DNA from: Pasteurellaceae bacterium
GTDB lineage: Bacteria > Pseudomonadota > Gammaproteobacteria > Enterobacterales > Pasteurellaceae
Assembly (NCBI GenBank): GCA_900756875.1
Contig: CAAELW010000002.1
Span: 1 to 14,637 of the forward strand
Direction: 5' to 3'
DNA length: 14,637 nucleotides
Shown: piece by piece, positions 6,890 to 13,987 of the stretch
Numbering within the stretch: the first letter of the stretch is position 1
How the letters are laid out: the number at the start of each line of letters is the position of its first letter
The notes under the pieces: model-generated
What the model saw: the letters and a program-made list of their open reading frames with translations, nothing else
Database searches by the model: none
Told to the model about the DNA's origin: nothing
Translations under genes and position numbers: made by a program

Positions 6890-8794
6890 ATGCTATCCCG
6901 CTCTATTCGATTTTTCTTTTTAATTTTTTCACTCGCCTTTTCTTCTTCACTCCTTGCACAAGATAACTATCAACAATGGGTTGATGACATTACGGCTCGC
7001 CTAGATAAAACGTCTCAACTGCTCCAACAAGGCAATACCGATGACGCCCGTACTGAAGTGCAAATGGCTTATTTTGAAGTCTTTGAAAATCTAGAAGGCC
7101 CAATTCGCATCAATTTCTCCGCACAAAAAAGCTACCAAATGGAAGCCACGTTTGGCGAGATCCGTAAAATGATCGGTGAAGGAAGCTCACAAAAAGAGAT
7201 TCAAGCTAAAATCGATCAACTTAAAAAAGAATTACAAGAAGTGTTGCCATCTCTGGTTGAAGGTCATCAACTCAATGCCGATGGACAACATGGTGTTTAT
7301 GATAATCAAGCGATTGCCCCTTATTGGCAACAAAGTTTTAAAACTATTGATGACTTAATCGCTCAAGGGCTTGAAGCGTATCAAAATGGTGATCTCGCCA
7401 ACGCGAAAAAATTGTTCCAACAAGCACAATATGATGGCTATAAAAACTCAGAAATGGAAATGTCCATTCGTCAAAATCGCTCTGCAGAAATTTCAGCGGC
7501 AATTAATCAACAGTTTTACAACATCATCCGTTTAAGTGAACAAGCCGATCAAATCACAGAAATTGGCTATCAAAGTACGCAATTATTACAAGATATTGAA
7601 GAAAACTTGCCTAACCTGCCAACGACACGTGAAGAACAAAACGTTCAATCCAATACGGCACAGCAAGTAACAGATAATCAACAAGAGCAAGATTGGAATA
7701 AGATTAAACAAGAGATCAATCAACGTATTCAACAAGCTATCGCGCTCTATCAACAAGGTGAAAGCAAAAAAGCCATTCTTTCCGTACAAGACACCTATTT
7801 TGACGTGTTTGAAAGTACAGGGATGGAAAACAAAATTGGCTCTCGTGATAGCAATTTTAAAGCGGAACTTGAAGGCTACTTTACTCGTTTAGTGAGTTTA
7901 ATGAAAGCTGAACAAGGTGATAAGTTACAAGCACAAGCTGATGGTTTAGACCAGAATCTAACTAAAGCGGTTGAAATGTTACAGGGTGGAGAACAAAGTG
8001 ATTGGTCGATGTTCTTATATAGCCTTTTAATCATCCTTCGTGAAGGTTTGGAAGCCTTGTTAATTGTTGCGGCTATCGTGACTTACTTAATTAAAAATAA
8101 CCACCAAGATAAATTGCCAGTTATCCGTCAGTCTGTTTATGTGGCATTAATTGCCAGTGTGATTACCGCATTTATCTTCCAACTTATCTTTGAAAATTCA
8201 GGTCAAAACCGCGAATTGCTAGAAGGCTTTACGATGATTTTTGCCGTCGTCATGCTCTTTATGATGAGTTACTGGTTATTGTCTAAAGTCGAAGCACAAA
8301 ACTGGAAACGTTATTTAGAAGGTAAACTCTCTACTGCCCTCACTACTGGATCACTCATCGGCTTATGGCTGACTAGCTTCTTAGCCGTATATCGTGAAGG
8401 AGCGGAAACGGTATTGTTCTACTATGCCCTCGTGGGTGATGCGAAAAGTGCGGTCAGTTTTATCTACCTTTTCGCAGGTATCATTGTCGGTGTAATTATT
8501 CTTACCATTTGCTACTTCGTGATGCGTTATACCGTGGTGAAATTACCGCTTAAACCATTCTTTATGTTCACGGGTTCTTTCATGTATTTAATGGCCTTTG
8601 TATTCGCCGGTAAATCTGTTTTAGAACTCATTGAAGGCAAACTTTTCGAGCCAACGCTGATTAGCGGTGCGCCTGAAATTTCGTGGTTAGGTATTTATCC
8701 TTATATGGAAACCCTAATCCCACAAGCAATCTTACTCATCGCTGCCGTATTTGCTCTGTTTATTATGAAATATCAAAGCAAAAAAGCCGCGTAA
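6890..8794 (+). CDS. fetM: FTR1-family iron permease with periplasmic repeat domain (FetM-like)
   Basis: Inner-membrane iron permease of the FTR1/EfeU family in its long form. The 634-residue product has a signal peptide (hydrophobic 7-23, likely cut near Ala23-Gln24), a large helical periplasmic region to about 372, then about seven membrane segments. The family's two iron-binding REXXE motifs are intact: Arg384-Glu-Gly-Leu-Glu388 in segment 1 and Arg502-Glu-Gly-Ala-Glu506 in segment 4. The periplasmic part holds three related modules (around 43-95, 160-215, 284-340), each with a YQQG/QQG turn then an aromatic-rich helix; YFEVFE at 61-66 recurs as YFDVFE at 303-308. FetM of pathogenic E. coli and the Campylobacter permease share this layout. 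It heads the operon, with its own promoter, and fetP follows after 28 bases. The N-terminal domain separates it from short EfeU. Confidence 0.93.
   Translation: MLSRSIRFFFLIFSLAFSSSLLAQDNYQQWVDDITARLDKTSQLLQQGNTDDARTEVQMAYFEVFENLEGPIRINFSAQKSYQMEATFGEIRKMIGEGSSQKEIQAKIDQLKKELQEVLPSLVEGHQLNADGQHGVYDNQAIAPYWQQSFKTIDDLIAQGLEAYQNGDLANAKKLFQQAQYDGYKNSEMEMSIRQNRSAEISAAINQQFYNIIRLSEQADQITEIGYQSTQLLQDIEENLPNLPTTREEQNVQSNTAQQVTDNQQEQDWNKIKQEINQRIQQAIALYQQGESKKAILSVQDTYFDVFESTGMENKIGSRDSNFKAELEGYFTRLVSLMKAEQGDKLQAQADGLDQNLTKAVEMLQGGEQSDWSMFLYSLLIILREGLEALLIVAAIVTYLIKNNHQDKLPVIRQSVYVALIASVITAFIFQLIFENSGQNRELLEGFTMIFAVVMLFMMSYWLLSKVEAQNWKRYLEGKLSTALTTGSLIGLWLTSFLAVYREGAETVLFYYALVGDAKSAVSFIYLFAGIIVGVIILTICYFVMRYTVVKLPLKPFFMFTGSFMYLMAFVFAGKSVLELIEGKLFEPTLISGAPEISWLGIYPYMETLIPQAILLIAAVFALFIMKYQSKKAA
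8446..8454 (+). repeat. DNA uptake sequence (USS) in fetM
   Basis: Exact AAGTGCGGT, read as Lys-Ser-Ala-Val in a loop between FetM membrane segments after the second REXXE motif. Confidence 0.9.
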
Positions 8795-8822
8795 TACCCA
8801 ACAATCCTTTAGGAGAAAAACA

Positions 8823-9344
8823 ATGAAAAAAGCACTTTTAGCAACAGCATTATTTGCGGGTATTTTCACCGCGTCTACTGCTAACGCATTCCAAGAATAT
8901 CCAATCGGTGAAGCGGTAACCATGAATGAAATGGAAATTGCGGCGGTTTATCTCAAACCAATCGATATGGAACCTCGTGGCATGGGTTTACCTGCTGCGA
9001 AATCAGATATCCACTTAGAAGCGGATATCCATGCAGTAAAAGGTAACAAAAATGGCTTTGGTGATGGTGAATGGATGCCTTACTTAACTATCAACTATAC
9101 TTTAGTGAATACCGATACTGGTGAAAAACAAGAAGGTACTTTCATGCCAATGGTAGCAGGTGACGGTCCTCACTATGGTGCAAACGTGAAAATGATGGGC
9201 GTAGGTAACTATAAATTAACTTACCACATCGACCCACCATCAAAAGCAGGTATGCACCGTCATACTGACTCTGAAACGGGTGTAGGCCGTTGGTGGAAAC
9301 CATTTGATGTAAGCTATGAATTCAAATTCACTGGCATCAAATAA
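8823..9344 (+). CDS. fetP: P19-family periplasmic copper/iron-binding protein (FetP)
   Basis: Periplasmic partner of the FTR1 permease; P19/FetP/Tp34 proteins are dimeric, bind copper and a second metal, and promote uptake under iron limitation. The 173-residue precursor has a clear signal peptide with cleavage after ANA (Ala22). Counted from Phe23, the expected copper ligands fall at mature positions 42 (His64 of the precursor), 88 (Met110), 95 (His117) and 125 (His147). The first three equal the numbering I recall for Campylobacter P19, and all four track FetP with an offset of two. Glu66, equivalent to the FetP glutamate ligand, is present. The Met-rich MEPRGMG loop (49-55) and GPHYGANVK are family features. 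It has a strong AGGAG 7 bases before ATG. Two hairpins follow it, before the next gene. Confidence 0.95.
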   Translation: MKKALLATALFAGIFTASTANAFQEYPIGEAVTMNEMEIAAVYLKPIDMEPRGMGLPAAKSDIHLEADIHAVKGNKNGFGDGEWMPYLTINYTLVNTDTGEKQEGTFMPMVAGDGPHYGANVKMMGVGNYKLTYHIDPPSKAGMHRHTDSETGVGRWWKPFDVSYEFKFTGIK

Positions 9345-9349
9345 TCTAA

Positions 9350-9368
9350 GGTAAATATTAATTTTACC
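9350..9368 (+). repeat. Small inverted repeat just after fetP
   Basis: GGTAAA and TTTACC flank a 7-base loop (TATTAAT), six bases after the fetP stop. It is AT-rich and weak alone, but it precedes the stronger hairpin at 9372-9402. Confidence 0.4.
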
Positions 9369-9371
9369 GAC

Positions 9372-9402
9372 TTGCCTTCCCTTGTATTTCAGGGGAAGGC
9401 AA
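9372..9402 (+). terminator. Strong hairpin between fetP and the DUF2318 gene (partial terminator or RNA-stabilising stem)
   Basis: TTGCCTTCCC (9372-9381) pairs perfectly with GGGAAGGCAA (9393-9402) around an 11-base loop. The tract after it (TAGCATTTCATTT) is only mildly T-rich, so full termination is unlikely. Attenuation, or protection of the fetMP message from 3' decay, is more plausible. It sits in the only gap above 30 bases inside the operon (9345-9459); no convincing promoter is seen in the rest of that gap. Confidence 0.55.
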
Positions 9403-9459
9403 TAGCATTTCATTTAACCTTAAAATATCGTCTGTTTTATCCTATTAAATGGTCAAACT

Positions 9460-10854
9460 ATGAATTATTTTTTTACTTTCCTGCTTCAAGCACTTTTACC
9501 TTTTTCATTATTGCTCGGTGTTTATCACAGTAAACAATCCACTGTGAGTGCGAAAAAAATAATTTGGCTTAGCCTATTCGGTTTTATTGCAGGTATCGTA
9601 CTGCGCCTTAGTTTACCTACGGGACAAATCACCAGTTTAATCGCCAATGGCGTGATATTGGTGCTCTTGACTATCTTTGCCTTATGTTTAATTTTCGGCA
9701 AAGGTCGATTACCTGCCTTTTGGCAAACCATATTAATGCTCATCGCGGGAAGCTTCTGGGCAAAAGATCCTAATATTACTGCCCTCGTTTCTACTGATGT
9801 TATCAATACCGATTCGATCTTACATATAAGTGCGGTCATTTTTGCCTTTGTTTTTTGTTTATGCTTACAAGGCTGGATCTATTTACTTCTAAAACAAGCG
9901 GTAGAAACACAACAAAAATCAACCGCACTTTTAAAAGGTGCAATTAGCCTTCTCTTAGTTTGCTTGCTTGTTCCACTTATTGGCGAACTCTTATTAATTT
10001 TAATGAAACTTCAAGTGCTTGAACTCACCAAACTACGTTTAAGCTTTGTTGCGAAATCAGGCGAAATCACTCGCTGGTTAAATTACATCTGTGCCGCCTT
10101 ACTCTTCGTTGTACTTGCCATCTTCTACGGCAAAATTCATTTATCACGCAAGCAACAAGTTAATGCCACACAAGAACCTATTGAAAAACGCCAAAAATTA
10201 GCCGCATTGCGTAACTCCTCTCGCTTACTTGGATGGGGTTATTTGGCCTTGGTAATTGTTTTTGCTACACAACTTTATTGGGAGCAAATTGCTTCTCGTC
10301 CACCACAACTTTCAGAAGCAATTCCTTTGACCTTAGATGAAAAGCAACAAGTTCATATTCCAATTGAACAAGTAAAAGACGGTAAATTACACCGTTTTGT
10401 CTGGATTGCTGATGATGGTAAAGCCGTGCGTTTCTTTGTCATTAATCGTCAACCGGATAAATTAAGTCTAGCTGCAGTATTTGATGCCTGCTTGCTTTGT
10501 GGTGACCAAGGCTATGTCATGGAAGGTAACCAAGTCGTTTGTGTGGGCTGCGGCGTACATATGTTTATTCCATCTATTGGTAAACCGGGTGGCTGTAATC
10601 CTGTGCCGATTGAAGATTGGCAACAAACTGAGACTGAAATTCTCATTAATCGAACCAGCTTAGAAGAAGGGTTAAATTTATTTAGCACGATTATTGAAAT
10701 CGATGTAAAAGATCCGATTAGTGGCACCCAAATGAAAAATACTAAAACTGAGCACAAATATAACTACGAAGGCAAAACTTACTTCTTTGAAAGTGAGAAA
10801 AATCTTGATTTATTCCGTGATAACCCTGAAAAGTATTTAGGTAAGGGGGAATAA
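9460..10854 (+). CDS. Membrane protein with C-terminal DUF2318 (Fe-S-type) and degenerate YHS-like domains
   Basis: Third gene of FTR1-P19 loci (equivalent to Campylobacter Cj1660). The 464 residues have about eight hydrophobic segments in the first 277, then a soluble, probably periplasmic, DUF2318 domain. That domain has the cysteine cluster Cys344-x-x-Cys347 (CLLCG), Cys361-x-x-Cys364 (CVGCG) and Cys379 in KPGGCNP; Met354 and His367-Met368 lie nearby. Databases often call the family Fe-S-containing; a metal or redox role in the iron pathway is inference. The last 45 residues resemble a YHS domain (DPISG at 418-422, GKTYFFESEKNLDLF, NPEKYLG), but the usual metal-binding cysteines are replaced. 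The ribosome binding site is weak. Its stop overlaps the next start by one base, and its final codons (AAGGGGGA) supply that gene's ribosome binding site. It carries two uptake sequences in opposite orientation. Confidence 0.85.
   Translation: MNYFFTFLLQALLPFSLLLGVYHSKQSTVSAKKIIWLSLFGFIAGIVLRLSLPTGQITSLIANGVILVLLTIFALCLIFGKGRLPAFWQTILMLIAGSFWAKDPNITALVSTDVINTDSILHISAVIFAFVFCLCLQGWIYLLLKQAVETQQKSTALLKGAISLLLVCLLVPLIGELLLILMKLQVLELTKLRLSFVAKSGEITRWLNYICAALLFVVLAIFYGKIHLSRKQQVNATQEPIEKRQKLAALRNSSRLLGWGYLALVIVFATQLYWEQIASRPPQLSEAIPLTLDEKQQVHIPIEQVKDGKLHRFVWIADDGKAVRFFVINRQPDKLSLAAVFDACLLCGDQGYVMEGNQVVCVGCGVHMFIPSIGKPGGCNPVPIEDWQQTETEILINRTSLEEGLNLFSTIIEIDVKDPISGTQMKNTKTEHKYNYEGKTYFFESEKNLDLFRDNPEKYLGKGE
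9828..9836 (+). repeat. DNA uptake sequence (USS) in the DUF2318 gene
   Basis: Exact AAGTGCGGT followed by CATTTTTG, read as Ile-Ser-Ala-Val-Ile-Phe within a membrane segment. Confidence 0.9.
9922..9930 (-). repeat. DNA uptake sequence (USS) in the DUF2318 gene
   Basis: Exact ACCGCACTT on +, read as Ser-Thr-Ala-Leu-Leu before the sixth membrane segment; opposite in orientation to the copy 94 bases upstream. Confidence 0.9.
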
Positions 10855-12194
10855 TGCTAGCAAGAATGTTATTTCAATCTTGGCGTTTCAGCATTAAACG
10901 TAAACTGCTAGCCGTTATTACTATTTTCTTAGCGGCTGGCTTAGTCTCTGCACTCTTGGCGGTATCCATTGATATCGGCGACAAAATGGCAAAAGAGCTA
11001 AAGTCTTACGGAGCCAATATTTTAGTTGAACCCGCAAGTAATGCAGCCCTACCTGATGAACTTAGCCATAACGCAGATTTAAGTAGCCAAGATTTTCTCG
11101 ATGAAAAAGAACTGCCTAACATTAAAGATATTTTCTGGCGAAATAATATCGTAGGTTTTGCCCCCTTATTAAGTGCAGATGTAAAAGCTGAAATGCTTTC
11201 CGAAAAAACTCACGATAAATCAACCGCACTTGGACAAATTAATGTGCTAGGTACGTTTTTTGATCACAACATCCCTGTACCTGATGAAGATGATTACCAC
11301 ACAGGCCAAAAAATTATTAGCCCTTATTGGCATGTTCAAGGGGAATGGGTAAACGATCTTGAAACGCCTGAAGGTGAATTTATTCCTGCACTCATTGGTG
11401 AACAATTAGCGCAACGAACTGGCCTAAAACAAGGCGATAAAATCAAGCTTCACTATCAAAATGATAAACTTAATAATCAAAGTGCGGTTGAAATTACCGG
11501 TATTTTATCCACAGGTGGAGCTGAAGATAATCAATTAGTTATGCCACTCAATGCTGTGCAAAAATTACTGGGCTTAGAAGGGAAAATTCAATCTGTCAGA
11601 ATCTCTGCGCTTACCGTACCTGAAAATGACCTTTCTCGTAAAGCGCGTGCCAATACCGATGCATTAGATGCTGAAGAGTACGATCGTTGGTATTGTACCG
11701 CTTATGTTTCTTCTATTTCCCATCAATTAGAAGAAGCCATTTCAGGTGCCATTGTTCGCCCTATTTGGCAGGTTGCCGCTTCAGAAGGTGTGGTCATTGG
11801 TAAAATTCAGTTATTGTTGGCAGTCGTTACTCTCGCCGCTTTAATCGCGGCAGCCATGGGGATTGCCTCATTAATGAGTACAGGGATCATTGAGCGTTCA
11901 AAAGAAATTGGTTTGATGAAAGCCTTAGGGGCGTACCAATGGCAAATCGCCTTATTATTTTATTGCGAAGCCATTATCAGTGCCTTAATTGGTGGATCGT
12001 TTGGTTGTATTGCTGGATGGGGCTTAGCAAGATTTATTGGTTCAGCGCTATTTGGCGTACCACTGAGTTTCGCTTGGATTGTCATCCCTTGCGTATTGAT
12101 GCTGTCTATTTTAATTGCTGTGGTGGGCACTTGGTTCCCAGCCCATCGTATTGCCAAACTTTACCCTGTGGAGGTGCTGTATGGCCGCCAATAA
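10854..12194 (+). CDS. ABC transporter permease, FtsX/MacB type (first of pair)
   Basis: Inner-membrane subunit of a mechanotransmission-type ABC complex (families MacB_PCD and FtsX). The 446 residues show one N-terminal membrane segment (about 18-40), a periplasmic domain to about 312, then three segments (about 318-344, 362-395, 402-432). The cytoplasmic coupling helix ERSKEIGLMKALGA begins at Glu347. In the periplasmic domain, SPYWHVQG (from Ser156) and LIGEQLAQRTGLKQGDKI recur in altered form in the next gene, so the two permeases are paralogues and probably form a heterodimer with the ATPase at 13316. Equivalents are Campylobacter Cj1661/Cj1662. The 3' end overlaps the next gene by 14 bases. 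The substrate is unknown; family members such as LolCDE and MacB do not import small solutes. Confidence 0.88.
   Translation: MLARMLFQSWRFSIKRKLLAVITIFLAAGLVSALLAVSIDIGDKMAKELKSYGANILVEPASNAALPDELSHNADLSSQDFLDEKELPNIKDIFWRNNIVGFAPLLSADVKAEMLSEKTHDKSTALGQINVLGTFFDHNIPVPDEDDYHTGQKIISPYWHVQGEWVNDLETPEGEFIPALIGEQLAQRTGLKQGDKIKLHYQNDKLNNQSAVEITGILSTGGAEDNQLVMPLNAVQKLLGLEGKIQSVRISALTVPENDLSRKARANTDALDAEEYDRWYCTAYVSSISHQLEEAISGAIVRPIWQVAASEGVVIGKIQLLLAVVTLAALIAAAMGIASLMSTGIIERSKEIGLMKALGAYQWQIALLFYCEAIISALIGGSFGCIAGWGLARFIGSALFGVPLSFAWIVIPCVLMLSILIAVVGTWFPAHRIAKLYPVEVLYGRQ
11223..11231 (-). repeat. DNA uptake sequence (USS) in the first permease gene
   Basis: Exact ACCGCACTT on +, read as Ser-Thr-Ala-Leu in a periplasmic insertion that the second permease lacks. 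Confidence 0.9.
11480..11488 (+). repeat. DNA uptake sequence (USS) in the first permease gene
   Basis: Exact AAGTGCGGT, read as Gln-Ser-Ala-Val-Glu in the periplasmic domain. Confidence 0.9.
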
Positions 12195-13314
12195 AAGTAT
12201 GTTTTGGCGTTTAATCTTCCAAGCATTACGCCTACGTTTACAACGAGTATTTATTATCTTCTCTGCGCTGACTGTCGGTGCGTCTATTGTAACCGCAATG
12301 GCAGCAGTATATTTCGATATTAATACCAAAATGAGCCAAGAGCTCCGTACTTTCGGGGCAAACTTTTATATTGGTGCAGCCAATGGTGGATTGATGAAAG
12401 AACGCCAATTAAAGCAAATCCTGCACAATGCCCCAGATAATTTCATCACAGCCGCCAGCCCTTATTTATATGGTGTTGCACGAAGTGATTTAGAAAAAAT
12501 CGTCATTATGGGCGTGTGGTTTGAAGATATGCATGTTCTGGCACCTTATTGGCAAATTACCGGCTCAGCCATTAATGTGAATTTTGATGATCGCAATGCC
12601 ATGATTGGGAAAACCTTAGCTGAACGACTCAATTTAAACGTTGGAAGTAAATTAACTCTGTCTAAAAATGCGGTTGAAAAACATGAATTCACGATAAAAG
12701 GTATTGTTGAGGCAGGCGATGCCACAGACAACATGCTAATCGTTAGCTTAGAATTTGCACAAAGTTGGTTAGATAAAGAAGGCTTGGCAAACAACGCCTT
12801 GCTCAATGTGAAAAATGAACAAGGTGATATTGCACAATTTGCGCAAGACATTATGCAGCAACAACCCGATCTAACTGCTCGACCAATTCGAAAAGTCTCA
12901 GCGTCTGAAGGGCAGATTTTAGATAAAATCAAAGGATTGATGGGCTTAATTTCATTAGTCATTTTGATTCTCGCCACCCTTTGTGTGAATACCACACTTA
13001 TCGCGATTGTTGGAGAACGAGCAAAAGAATTTGCGCTGCAAAAAGCCTTGGGTGCAAAACAAAGTGATATCATTAAGCAAATTAGTACCGAGATTCTGAT
13101 CATTGCTCTTTGTGCAATTGTCGCGGGACTGATTCTCGGCTACATCTTGGCACAATTACTTGGATTAACCGTATTCAAATCTTATATTGATATGCGTCTA
13201 CCAGTTATTCCAATTACTATCGTCTTATCGTTATTGGTTGCCTTTATTGCGGTGATTGTACCAACCAAACGCGCTTTAAATATCCAAACCGCAAATGTGT
13301 TAAAAGGGGAATAA
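12181..13314 (+). CDS. ABC transporter permease, FtsX/MacB type (second of pair)
   Basis: Partner permease of 377 residues with the same plan as its neighbour: a membrane segment at about 20-42, a shorter periplasmic domain, and three C-terminal segments. The coupling helix is ERAKEFALQKALGA (from Glu279). APYWQITG (from Ala121) and MIGKTLAERLNLNVGSKL mirror motifs of the first permease, and both have ASEG or SASEG just before the second membrane segment. The frame is open further upstream to a TTG at 12115, but the ATG at 12181 is chosen because it has GGAGG (12170-12174) at ideal spacing and gives the N-terminus expected of the family; the upstream extension would merely shadow the previous gene. 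It ends in KGE-stop, its AAAGGGGA serving as ribosome binding site for the ATPase gene one base on. Confidence 0.88.
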   Translation: MAANKSMFWRLIFQALRLRLQRVFIIFSALTVGASIVTAMAAVYFDINTKMSQELRTFGANFYIGAANGGLMKERQLKQILHNAPDNFITAASPYLYGVARSDLEKIVIMGVWFEDMHVLAPYWQITGSAINVNFDDRNAMIGKTLAERLNLNVGSKLTLSKNAVEKHEFTIKGIVEAGDATDNMLIVSLEFAQSWLDKEGLANNALLNVKNEQGDIAQFAQDIMQQQPDLTARPIRKVSASEGQILDKIKGLMGLISLVILILATLCVNTTLIAIVGERAKEFALQKALGAKQSDIIKQISTEILIIALCAIVAGLILGYILAQLLGLTVFKSYIDMRLPVIPITIVLSLLVAFIAVIVPTKRALNIQTANVLKGE

Positions 13315-13315
13315 A

Positions 13316-13987
13316 ATGAGTGAATTTGTGATTGAAACGCAACATTTATATAAACGATTCGGGCAAGTCACGGCTTTAGAAGACATTAATATTCAAATTC
13401 GCCAAGGTGAGTTTATTGCAATCATGGGCGCATCGGGTTCGGGTAAAACCACACTCATGAATATTCTAACTGGCTTAGATACCGCCAGTGAAGGTAAAGT
13501 GATTTTAGACGGCGTCGATGCGGCACAACTAGATGAAGTGGGTCGACAACGTTTCCGAGCGGAAAAAATTGGTTTAGTCTTCCAACAATTCCATTTGATC
13601 CCTTATTTGACCGCACTTGAAAATGTGATGCTCGCACAACACTATCACAGTGTGATTGATGAAGCGGCAGCTAAAGCGGTACTCGAACAAGTGGGATTAG
13701 GTCATCGTATTGATCACCGTCCAAGCCAACTTTCTGGAGGCGAACAACAACGGGTATGTATTGCTCGTGCATTAGTGAACCAACCTCCGGTCATTTTTGC
13801 CGATGAACCTACTGGTAACCTCGACGAAAAAAATGAAGCGCTTGTACTGGATTTACTACAAGAATTAAATCGCCAAGGTAGAACCATTGTGATGGTGACA
13901 CACAATCCTGAATTGGGTGAGTTAACCGACCGTGTTATTTATCTCCATCACGGAAAATTTGTAAAAGAGGACATTCATGAAAAATAA
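13316..13987 (+). CDS. ABC transporter ATP-binding protein, LolD/MacB type
   Basis: ATPase that drives the two permeases encoded just before it. The 223 residues form one complete nucleotide-binding domain: Walker A GASGSGKT (38-45), Q-loop Gln90 in VFQQFHLIP, signature LSGGEQQR (139-146), Walker B VIFADEPTGNLD (159-170) and the switch histidine in MVTHNPE. The LIPYLTALENVMLA stretch and the DEPTGNLD box are typical of the LolD/MacB/FtsE branch, agreeing with the FtsX-type permeases. An uptake sequence (minus orientation) is written into the LTALE codons. The gene starts one base after the permease stop and overlaps the thioredoxin gene by 11 bases. It is the equivalent of Campylobacter Cj1663. 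Confidence 0.94.
   Translation: MSEFVIETQHLYKRFGQVTALEDINIQIRQGEFIAIMGASGSGKTTLMNILTGLDTASEGKVILDGVDAAQLDEVGRQRFRAEKIGLVFQQFHLIPYLTALENVMLAQHYHSVIDEAAAKAVLEQVGLGHRIDHRPSQLSGGEQQRVCIARALVNQPPVIFADEPTGNLDEKNEALVLDLLQELNRQGRTIVMVTHNPELGELTDRVIYLHHGKFVKEDIHEK
13610..13618 (-). repeat. DNA uptake sequence (USS) in the ATPase gene
   Basis: Exact ACCGCACTT on +, read as Leu-Thr-Ala-Leu-Glu in the conserved stretch after the Q-loop. Confidence 0.9.

Noticed and set aside
9525..9839. 104-codon minus-strand frame in the DUF2318 gene
   Set aside because: It is antisense to membrane-segment codons, with no ribosome binding site or family match.
12115..12180. Upstream extension of the second permease to a TTG codon
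   Set aside because: It would overlap the first permease by 80 bases, encodes a Trp/Cys-rich stretch unlike the family, and the ATG at 12181 has a well-placed GGAGG.
12546..13103. 185-codon minus-strand frame inside the second permease
   Set aside because: It is a shadow of a strongly supported membrane protein gene; its Ser/Ile/Cys-rich composition reflects antisense of hydrophobic codons.
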